DNA of 37,459 nucleotides from an uncultured Gemmiger sp. (GTDB lineage: Bacteria > Bacillota > Clostridia > Oscillospirales > Ruminococcaceae). A program made the position numbers and the translations under genes. This document shows, in pieces, positions 16,144 through 23,011 of this stretch. Location of the stretch: positions 1 through 37,459 of the forward strand of contig CASFJO010000012.1 in assembly GCA_949295035.1 (NCBI GenBank), given 5' to 3'. The notes under the pieces were generated by a model. It saw nothing but the letters and a program-made list of their open reading frames with translations, ran no database searches and was not told the DNA's origin. The first letter of the stretch is position 1. Each line of letters starts with the position of its first letter.

Positions 16144-17109
16144 TCACTTTCCGTTCTGATTTCCCAGGCTAGCCGCGCCCACGACGCCGGCGTCGTTGCG
16201 CAGTTCAGCCGCCTTGATGGTCACCCGTCTCTCGCCGTTGCGGGCGTACTCCTCCAGGTCCACCAGCGCCCGCACCGGGGCCAGCAGGGTCTCGCCTTCT
16301 TTGGATACGCCGCCGCCGATGCAGATGATCTCCGGCTGGAAGATGTTGATGATGTTGGTCAGGCCGCACGCCACATATTTGACGAAATCCTTGACCACCT
16401 GCGTGGCCAGCGGATCGCCGGCCCGCATCCCGTCAAACGCCGTCTTGGCGTTGACCTTGTTGATGTCGCCATTCACCAGGGTCCACATCATATTCTGGGG
16501 ATTGGACTGCATGGCAACGCGGGTATCCTCGGTGAGGGCGCGGGCGGAAGCGTATTTCTCCCAGCAGCCCTTACGTCCGCACATGCAGGGGCGGCCGTCC
16601 ATCTGGATCACGGTGTGCCCCAGCTCGGCGCCAGCGTAGTTGAAGCCGGAAAAGATCTTTCCGTCGATGATGATGCCGCCGCCGATGCCGGTGCCCAGGG
16701 TGATGACCACCGCGTACTTGGCGCCTTTGGCCGCGCCGGCGATGTACTCGCCGTAGGCAGCGGCGTTGGCGTCGTTCTCAATATGCACATCACACCCCAG
16801 CAGAGCCTGGATATTGGCCCGCAGAGCCCAGTTGTTGTAACCGAAGTTGGCGTTAAATTCCACGATGCCGCTCTCGGCGTTCACGCTGCCGGGAGTGCCG
16901 ATCCCCACCCAGCGGATGGCCTCCCAGGTAACGCCCGATTCCTCCACTACCTGCCGGCAAAGTTCGGCAATGGTCTGCTCCACCTCCTGCGCCGGGCGGG
17001 GCAGGTTGGTATCGCAGGTCTTTTTATAGACGATGCGGGATTCCTCATTCACAAGGCCCGCGGTAATCGTGGTGCCGCCCAGATCCACGCCGATGGTATA
17101 GTATGTCAT
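16144..17109 (-). CDS. glcK: ROK family glucokinase
   Basis: 321 residues. N-terminal phosphate loop IGVDLGGTTITAGLV, the catalytic aspartate in HIENDANAAAYGE (about 103-115), GTGIGGGIIIDGKI, and the ROK zinc motif CMCGRKGCWEKYAS (CxCGxxGCxE). The zinc histidine is in ELGHTVI. No N-terminal helix-turn-helix, so it is an enzyme rather than a ROK repressor. It phosphorylates free glucose to feed glycolysis. ATG 17109 follows AAGGAG. Lying between hprK and murB, it can supply glucose 6-phosphate both to pfkA of the same train and to amino-sugar synthesis. Confidence 0.92.
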   Translation of the reverse strand: MTYYTIGVDLGGTTITAGLVNEESRIVYKKTCDTNLPRPAQEVEQTIAELCRQVVEESGVTWEAIRWVGIGTPGSVNAESGIVEFNANFGYNNWALRANIQALLGCDVHIENDANAAAYGEYIAGAAKGAKYAVVITLGTGIGGGIIIDGKIFSGFNYAGAELGHTVIQMDGRPCMCGRKGCWEKYASARALTEDTRVAMQSNPQNMMWTLVNGDINKVNAKTAFDGMRAGDPLATQVVKDFVKYVACGLTNIINIFQPEIICIGGGVSKEGETLLAPVRALVDLEEYARNGERRVTIKAAELRNDAGVVGAASLGNQNGK

Positions 17110-17153
17110 ATATGAAACACTCCTTACAATGTATTCCCAAACGACCGATTTGT

Positions 17154-18074
17154 TTACTCCTGCAGCCCCAGGCGGTTCAACAGTTCCTGGGCCGCGTTGT
17201 ACCCCATCTTTTTCTGCCGGTTATTGATGGCGGCGGTCTCCAGGATAACGGCCAGGTTGCGCCCGGGCATGACCGGGATCACCGTGCTGGGGATCTTGAC
17301 CCCCAGGATGTCATAGGTTTCGGTCTCCAGGCCGGTGCGGCTGTAATTTTTGGTCTTGTCCCAGGGTTCCAGTTCCACCACCAGGTCCACCTTTTCGCTG
17401 ACCTTGACCGCGCCGATACCGAACATACGGGCCACATTCACGATGCCGATGCCCCGCAGTTCGATGAAATGGCGGATATTCTCCGGCGCACGGCCCACGA
17501 TCGACCGGTTGGAGACCCGGCGCAGATCCACCGCGTCGTCCGCGATCAGGCGATGGCCCCGCTTGACCAGTTCCACGGCGGTCTCGCTTTTGCCCACGCC
17601 GCTGTCGCCCAGGATCAGGATGCCCTCGCCGTAGACTTCCACCAAAACGCCGTGGCGGGTTACCCGGGGAGCCAGTTCCACATTCAAAATCCCGATCAGG
17701 CCGCTCATCATGGTGGAGGTGCTCTCGGTAGAGCGGAGCAGCGCCACCTCATACTTTTTGGCGCAGGCATACATCTCCGGCAGCGGCTCGATGCCCCGGC
17801 TGACGATCAGCGCCGGCGGGTGCATGGAAAACAGCTTGTCTACATGTACGGCGCGCTGCTCCGGCGTGACCTCCTGCAGAAAGGACATCTCCGCCATGCC
17901 GCAGATCTGGATGCGCAGCGCGTCAAAATACTGGTAATAGCCGGCCAGCATCAGGCCGGGGCGGTGCACGTCCGCCGAACAGACCGGGATATCTTTGAGG
18001 TCACGGGGGGCATAGGCGGTCTCCAGATTCAGATGTTCCGCCAGGTAACTCAAAGGCACAGAAAATTGCGGCAT
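17154..18074 (-). CDS. hprK: HPr kinase/phosphorylase
   Basis: 306 residues. The N-terminal domain (1-130) is followed by the catalytic domain with P-loop GDSGVGKS (156-163) and the HprK signature around ELRGIGIVNVARMFG (residues about 205-220). It phosphorylates Ser46 of HPr when glycolytic intermediates are high and reverses this when they are low, setting CcpA-dependent catabolite control. ATG 18074 is chosen since the protein family begins with FSVPLSYLAEHL; the longer open frame to 18278 runs through the promoter. First gene of the train ending at pfkA. Confidence 0.95.
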   Translation of the reverse strand: MPQFSVPLSYLAEHLNLETAYAPRDLKDIPVCSADVHRPGLMLAGYYQYFDALRIQICGMAEMSFLQEVTPEQRAVHVDKLFSMHPPALIVSRGIEPLPEMYACAKKYEVALLRSTESTSTMMSGLIGILNVELAPRVTRHGVLVEVYGEGILILGDSGVGKSETAVELVKRGHRLIADDAVDLRRVSNRSIVGRAPENIRHFIELRGIGIVNVARMFGIGAVKVSEKVDLVVELEPWDKTKNYSRTGLETETYDILGVKIPSTVIPVMPGRNLAVILETAAINNRQKKMGYNAAQELLNRLGLQE

Positions 18075-18182
18075 ACCAACACCCTTTCCCATCACACATG
18101 GAAAATTTTCCTCTTCCCGGCAAAACGCGGCGGCAAAGGCGCCCAAACCGCTTTCCGCGGGCTGTGAGGAACTACGCTTCTT

Positions 18183-18211
18183 ATTATATATGAATTTGGG
18201 CCGCTTGGCAA
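18183..18211 (-). promoter_or_regulatory. Promoter of the hprK-pfkA gene train
   Basis: Minus strand TTGCCA (18206-18211), 17-bp spacer, TATAAT (18183-18188). It begins only 16 bp after the gerC stop, with no terminator between, and leaves a leader of about 100 nt before hprK. Confidence 0.75.
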
Positions 18212-18226
18212 TTTTCTTTTTCGCGC

Positions 18227-19264
18227 TCACAGGGCCCGCAGGCGGATCTCCCAGCGGATCCGTTCCGGATCGTACCACCTGCCGGCGGCGAGCAGCGCTT
18301 CACAGCCCGCCGCGTCCCGGTTTTTCAGCCAGAATCCCATCCGCAAAAGGTCCTGCCCGGCGCCAAACGTCTGCCGGGTGATCTGGCGGGCAGCCTCCTC
18401 AAGCGAGGCGGCGATCTCGTTTGCCAGTTCCTGTTTTCCGTCATGGATCAGGCCGCCGGCGTCGGTGAGATTTTTCAGATAACCGGTCAGACGGGCCCGC
18501 AGCAAAAGGGTATCTCCCGACGTTTCCCAGCCCAAAAGCGGCAGCTCCAGCGTGTAGCGGACCTTTCCGCGCCCGGTGACCGTCTCCAGCGAGACGCTGC
18601 GGACCTGCCCCTCGATCAGCGCGGCCAGAGCGGTCTGTTCGCGCCCCCACACAGCGGTGCAATCTCCGCCCAGAAACAGCCGGGTGTCCCCGCACACCGC
18701 GCTACCCTCCGCGCAGTCCACCTCCAGGCCGGGCAGCAGCCCTGCCCCGGCGCCGGCCAGGCGATACAGGCGCTGGGTATACAGGCTTTCCCCTGCCGCC
18801 TGTTCGATCTGGCGCAGCAGGGCATAGCGCTCCTCTCCGCCGCCGGCCTGCCAATCCGGGGCCCGTACGCTGACCCCGAACACCGCCATGTTGGGCCGGC
18901 CCGCGCTGTCGTTGGCCAGATAGGCGCACGCCTCATACATGGCCTGGCCCTGCGCGCCCGGCCCCAGCAGCAGCAGCTCATTCTGGCCATAAAACGCTGT
19001 GAGCGGGCTGGCAGCCTGGGCAGCCTGCAGCGCGTCGGCCACGGTATCGCCCTGCCCTGTCAGGATCTGCGCCTCCGGCTTGGCCTGGCCCGCATCGGCA
19101 CTGGCGCCGCCGGTCACATACACCAGCACCGCCTGCCAGCCGCCCGCCTCCCGGTCCAGATACAAGGTGTTGACCACCGCGCGTTCACTCAGCGGTTTTC
19201 CCGCACAGCCCGCCGTCACCCCCATCAAAAGCAGCGCCGGCAGCAGAATCCTCCATCGCATCAT
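18227..19264 (-). CDS. gerC: Ger(x)C-type spore germination lipoprotein
   Basis: 345 residues. A lipoprotein signal ends in VTAGC, with Cys20 as the lipidated residue, followed by KPLSERAVVNTLYLDRE, the usual start of the GerC N-terminal domain. The C-terminal domain has LEEAARQITRQTFGAGQDLLRMGFWLKNRD, close to the family's Q..F.-D.fG.G. pattern. It is the lipoprotein subunit of a nutrient germinant receptor in the inner spore membrane. Two ATG codons stand side by side; 19264 has AGGAGG eight bases upstream. It overlaps gerB by 4 bp. Confidence 0.88.
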   Translation of the reverse strand: MMRWRILLPALLLMGVTAGCAGKPLSERAVVNTLYLDREAGGWQAVLVYVTGGASADAGQAKPEAQILTGQGDTVADALQAAQAASPLTAFYGQNELLLLGPGAQGQAMYEACAYLANDSAGRPNMAVFGVSVRAPDWQAGGGEERYALLRQIEQAAGESLYTQRLYRLAGAGAGLLPGLEVDCAEGSAVCGDTRLFLGGDCTAVWGREQTALAALIEGQVRSVSLETVTGRGKVRYTLELPLLGWETSGDTLLLRARLTGYLKNLTDAGGLIHDGKQELANEIAASLEEAARQITRQTFGAGQDLLRMGFWLKNRDAAGCEALLAAGRWYDPERIRWEIRLRAL

Positions 19265-20235
19265 CCTGTTTTCCTCCTTTTGGGCAGCAGGGCGGCTGCC
19301 AGCGTCAACGCCAACAGGCCGCCGCAGACCCATTCCAGCTGCTGAGCGGTACACAGGGCGAGCAGCGCGGCCAAAGCGCCACCGCCGGCAACCAGTATCC
19401 AGCGGGAACGGGCGGTGGGCAGCAGCCCGTCCAGGATTTGCCACAGCGCCCAGACGCTGAGCATAAGGCGCAGCAGCGCCAGAAGCATCCAGATACTGAC
19501 GTGCACCGCGTCCAGACGGCGAAATACCGACACGCCGCCCAGGCGTGCAATGGTATATACCGGATGGCTCTGATCGGCATAGCCCGCCCCCAGCACCGCT
19601 TCTCCCAATACCGCCAGCAGCGCGCACGCCGCCGCCCAGCCCGCCAGGACCGCCGCGGTGACCCGGCGGCCCGCCCGCGGAGCGGGAGCCAGCCAGGCGG
19701 GGAGCAGGAACTCCGGCAAAAGCAGCAGCCGTGCGGGCAGCGCCTGGGCGATCTCCGGCAAAGGCGACGCGCTGACCTGCAGGTTACTGACCCGAAGCCG
19801 GCCCACCACCGAGAGCAGCAGCAGGGCAAAACCGCCTCCGCCGGCCCACAAAAACACATTGGCGGTGCGTGTGATGCCGCCCAGCCCGGCACGCACCCCA
19901 TACAGCACTGCCGCGGCCACCACCGCCGTGTACCAGAACAGCGACAGGTCGGTCTCGGTGGTATCGCTGTAAAACCGTTGGATCTGATACAGCTGGCAAG
20001 CCACCGAAACCGCCAGCGCCGCGGCAAACGCTCCCCGGCAGAGCGCCGGGCCGTCCGGCGCAAGGCCCCGCCCGGCCGGCAGCAGTACCGTCCAGAGGAT
20101 CGGCACCGCCGCCAGACAGGCCAGCAGGGTGATCTGCGCCCCAAATCCGGCCGGGCGGGTCTGCATCAGCAGCGGCGCCAGAAGCGCGGTAAACACTACC
20201 AGGCCCTGCTGGCGAAGGCTAATCGTCGGTTTCAT
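19261..20235 (-). CDS. gerB: GerB-type spore germination permease
   Basis: 324 residues, overwhelmingly hydrophobic, with nine or ten membrane segments. The order GerA-GerB-GerC and the start SLRQQGLVVFTALLAP identify it as the APC-superfamily subunit that binds the germinant in known receptors. Typical GerB proteins are about 360 residues, so this one is short. It overlaps gerA by 17 bp and gerC by 4 bp, so all three are likely translated together. The germinant cannot be predicted. Confidence 0.8.
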   Translation of the reverse strand: MKPTISLRQQGLVVFTALLAPLLMQTRPAGFGAQITLLACLAAVPILWTVLLPAGRGLAPDGPALCRGAFAAALAVSVACQLYQIQRFYSDTTETDLSLFWYTAVVAAAVLYGVRAGLGGITRTANVFLWAGGGGFALLLLSVVGRLRVSNLQVSASPLPEIAQALPARLLLLPEFLLPAWLAPAPRAGRRVTAAVLAGWAAACALLAVLGEAVLGAGYADQSHPVYTIARLGGVSVFRRLDAVHVSIWMLLALLRLMLSVWALWQILDGLLPTARSRWILVAGGGALAALLALCTAQQLEWVCGGLLALTLAAALLPKRRKTG

Positions 20236-21682
20236 CAGGCGGCACCTCTTCCCGGATGGTGTAGGGGCGGCGGGCCAGCACCCGCCAGGAAAAACGGAAC
20301 ATTCCGTCCCGCAGCATTCCCGGCCGGGCCGGGACCAGCGGGGCGGTGTAGGGCATGCCGAGGAAATCGGTGTTGCAGGCGGACACCGCCATCACCGCGA
20401 ACATACAGGCCACCCCCAGCAGCCCGGCCACGCCGCCCGCCAGGGTGAAAAGCAGCCGCAGGGCGGTGGCCGGTTCGTAGAGGGACGGGATCACGAACAT
20501 ACTGATGGAGGTAAACGCCGCCACGATCACCACGGGGGTACTCAGGATCCCCGCGTTGATGGCCGCGTCCCCCACGATCAGCGCCGACACCAGGCTGACC
20601 GTATGCCCGATGGGTTTGGGCAGGCGCAGACCCGCTTCCCGCACGATCTCCAGCAGGATGAGCACAAAGATCATCTCCAGAAACAGCGGCAGCGGGGTGG
20701 CCCGTTCCGCCGCCGCTACCTTGTACAGCAGCTGGGGCGGGAACAGTTCAGGCGAAAACTGGGCCACAGCCACATAGACCCCCGGCAGCATCACCGCCAG
20801 CAGGAAGGCCAGGAATTTCAGCGCCCGCAGCAGACTGGCAAAATACGCTTTGGTGGCATAATCGTCCAGGCTCTGGAAATTTTCAATAAAAAAGTGGGGC
20901 AGGATCATGGCAAACGGACTGCCGTTAACCAACAGTACCAGTTTGCCCTCGCAGATCTTGGCGCAGGCGGCGGCGGAGCGCTCGGTATAGCCCGCCTGCT
21001 GAAAAAAGCTGAACGGCCCTCGCTGCAGAAACGGCGCCAGATAGCTGGAATCCAAAACAAGCGGAATGTGGGTGTCCCGCAGCCGCTGACGCACCTGTTT
21101 TACCAGCTCCGGAGGGGCCAGACGTCGGTTGTAGCACAAGGCCACCTCGGTGCCGGTAAGGTCGCCGGCCGTGTGCAGTTCAATGATCAGGTCCGGCGTG
21201 CGGATCAGCCGGCGCACCAGGCTGATATTTACCCGCAAAAGATCGCAGAAGCCCTCCCGCGAACCGCGGATATTGCCTTCGCCCGACGGTTCGGACACCG
21301 CCCGATAGGCCATCATCTGGCTGGACAAGGCCACCGCCATCCGGCTGCCGTCCACCAAAAGGACCGTCATACCGGCGGTCATTCGGGTAATGAGGTCGGA
21401 AAAATCTTCCACCGGCGTGGCCTCCACCGGCAGATCGCTGGCATGCAGAATATCCTGCACCAGCCTGCTGCCGTCCGCGGGGGCGGGACTTTGCCGGCCG
21501 AGGCGGTCCAACAACATTACCCAAAGTTTTTCCACGCTGGATAAGCCGTCAAACATACAGGCGGCACACTCCACCTTGCCAATTTGGAGCGTTTTTGCAT
21601 ACAGGTCCATGGAATCGCCAAACATCTGTTTCAGCACCGACAGATCCTGTTGCAGGCTGCCGGACAGTTTTTTCCGGGACAC
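20219..21682 (-). CDS. gerA: GerA-type spore germination protein
   Basis: 487 residues. A soluble N-terminal domain (1-about 240) is followed by five or so membrane segments and a charged tail. It carries family stretches such as TEVALCYNRRLAP, FQSLDDYATKAYFASLLRALKFLAFLLAVMLPGVYVA and KPIGHTVSLVSALIVGDAAINAGILSTPVVIVAAFT. It forms the oligomeric channel subunit of the germinant receptor. The start is GTG 21682, because GGGAGG (21691-21696) is eight bases upstream; an earlier GTG at 21691 overlaps that site. First gene of gerA-gerB-gerC. Confidence 0.92.
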   Translation of the reverse strand: MSRKKLSGSLQQDLSVLKQMFGDSMDLYAKTLQIGKVECAACMFDGLSSVEKLWVMLLDRLGRQSPAPADGSRLVQDILHASDLPVEATPVEDFSDLITRMTAGMTVLLVDGSRMAVALSSQMMAYRAVSEPSGEGNIRGSREGFCDLLRVNISLVRRLIRTPDLIIELHTAGDLTGTEVALCYNRRLAPPELVKQVRQRLRDTHIPLVLDSSYLAPFLQRGPFSFFQQAGYTERSAAACAKICEGKLVLLVNGSPFAMILPHFFIENFQSLDDYATKAYFASLLRALKFLAFLLAVMLPGVYVAVAQFSPELFPPQLLYKVAAAERATPLPLFLEMIFVLILLEIVREAGLRLPKPIGHTVSLVSALIVGDAAINAGILSTPVVIVAAFTSISMFVIPSLYEPATALRLLFTLAGGVAGLLGVACMFAVMAVSACNTDFLGMPYTAPLVPARPGMLRDGMFRFSWRVLARRPYTIREEVPPDETDD

Positions 21683-21700
21683 GGGCTTCACCTCCCGGTT

Positions 21701-21731
21701 TAGTATGCCGCCCGTGACGCCGGATTACTCA
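21701..21731 (-). promoter_or_regulatory. Candidate forespore (sigma-G/F-like) promoter of gerA
   Basis: Minus strand CATACTA (21701-21707) agrees fully with the sigma-G -10 consensus CATWHTA. TGAGTA (21726-21731) lies 18 bp upstream and differs at one place from the -35. The predicted transcript would start almost at the ribosome site, which is unusually tight. Confidence 0.45.
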
Positions 21732-21746
21732 CAAGGAGGGATCGGT

Positions 21747-22394
21747 ATGCTGACCGCCGTCGTTCGCACCGCGATCGTCTACATTCTGGTGATCGGCACC
21801 ATGCGTTTCATGGGCAAACGCCAGCTGGGGGAACTGCAGCCCTCGGAACTGGTATCCACCATTCTTATCTCCAATCTTGCGTCCATATCCATCGAATCCA
21901 CCGAACTGCCGCTCTCGGCCAGCATCGTACCGGTGCTGCTGATCGCGGTACTGGAATTGTTCAGCAGCGCGCTGGTGTTTTGCCGGCCCCGGCTGGGCCG
22001 GATCATGGCGGGCAGCCCGGTGGTGGTGATCCGCAACGGAGAGATCGACCAGGCCGCGCTGCGAAGGCTTCGGTATACGGCGGGCGATCTTATGGAAGCG
22101 CTGCGGGGCCAGCAGGCCTTCGATCCGACCCAAATCGCCTATGCGGCTGTGGAAACAGGCGGCACCCTCAGCATATACCCGGCGCAGCAGCCCGAGCCGG
22201 GCAGCCCGCCGGTATTGCCGGTGATCGAGGACGGGCTTTCCTGCCCGGAAAATCTGCGGCTCTGCGGCAAGGACGCCGCCTGGCTTGACCGGCAGCTGCA
22301 AAAAAACAGGCTGCGGGCCGACCAGGTGCTGCTTCTGCTGACCGATGGTGAGGATCGGGTGACCCTGATCCCCAAGCGATCCGAAAGGGGGTAA
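21747..22394 (+). CDS. DUF421 (YetF-type) membrane protein
   Basis: 215 residues. Three hydrophobic segments in the first 80 residues (VVRTAIVYILVIGTMRFMGKRQLGELQPSELV is the family's opening signature) are followed by a soluble YetF-type domain containing SPVVVIRNGEI and LRRLRYTAGDLMEALRGQ. ATG 21747 has AAGGAGGG upstream. Some members (YetF, 2Duf in Bacillus) are spore inner-membrane proteins connected with heat resistance. Its divergence from gerA and the DUF4363 partner behind it suggest a spore role here also, as inference. Confidence 0.9.
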   Translation: MLTAVVRTAIVYILVIGTMRFMGKRQLGELQPSELVSTILISNLASISIESTELPLSASIVPVLLIAVLELFSSALVFCRPRLGRIMAGSPVVVIRNGEIDQAALRRLRYTAGDLMEALRGQQAFDPTQIAYAAVETGGTLSIYPAQQPEPGSPPVLPVIEDGLSCPENLRLCGKDAAWLDRQLQKNRLRADQVLLLLTDGEDRVTLIPKRSERG

Positions 22395-22400
22395 CGCTGT

Positions 22401-22769
22401 ATGCAGAGGATCTCGGCGGCGCTGGTGATCCTGTTGTTTCTTGCCGCGTCGGTCCTGGCCGGCGGGGTATGGGTAGACCGGTTTTCCGACACGGCCGACG
22501 CCGGCTTTGACCGGGTGCTGGCGGCCGGCGAAGAGGGCCGGTTTGCCGACGCGCGGGCGGAACTGCGCGGCCTCCAGGACTATTTGAGCGGATGCGAACC
22601 CTGGCTGGCACTGGTGATCCGCCGGGACCAGTTGGGGCAGGCCCGCACCGCGCTGGCGGGCATCCAGCCGTATCTGGAAGAGGGTTACTGGCCGGACGGC
22701 AAGCTGGAGCTGCTGCGCGCCCGGGAACAGCTTCACGCGGTGCTTCGGCTGTACCGGCAGATTTTATAA
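22401..22769 (+). CDS. DUF4363-like small membrane-anchored protein
   Basis: 122 residues. One N-terminal membrane segment or uncleaved signal (6-24), then a mostly helical domain with repeated pairs of short helices. It starts six bases after the DUF421 stop behind AAGGGGG, so the two are co-translated. DUF4363 proteins are commonly found directly after DUF421 genes in sporulating Clostridia; no function is known. The family call rests on length, topology and neighbour. Confidence 0.7.
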   Translation: MQRISAALVILLFLAASVLAGGVWVDRFSDTADAGFDRVLAAGEEGRFADARAELRGLQDYLSGCEPWLALVIRRDQLGQARTALAGIQPYLEEGYWPDGKLELLRAREQLHAVLRLYRQIL

Positions 22770-22885
22770 TACAGCCACCGTTCACCGGGCTGCAGCGGAC
22801 GTGTTTCCTATAGCCAAAATGCCGTACCGTGCACTGAAACGCCCAACCTGAGTAGCCGGCAAGATTTCAACCTGTCTGGAATATG

Positions 22886-22938
22886 AGAAAAAACACCCCG
22901 CCTGCCGAAAAGCGCCAAATGCTTCCCGGCAGGCGGGG
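22886..22938 (-). terminator. Terminator of the surface-protein gene
   Basis: 12-nt perfect arms CCCCGCCTGCCG / CGGCAGGCGGGG (22896-22907, 22927-22938). On the minus strand they are followed by TGTTTTTTC. Confidence 0.85.
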
Positions 22939-23011
22939 AATATGCTTATATTTTTGGTTCTATTGCGCCCAAAGGTTCCGCATTTACCCGCTCACTGGCG
23001 GTTTTAACGCC

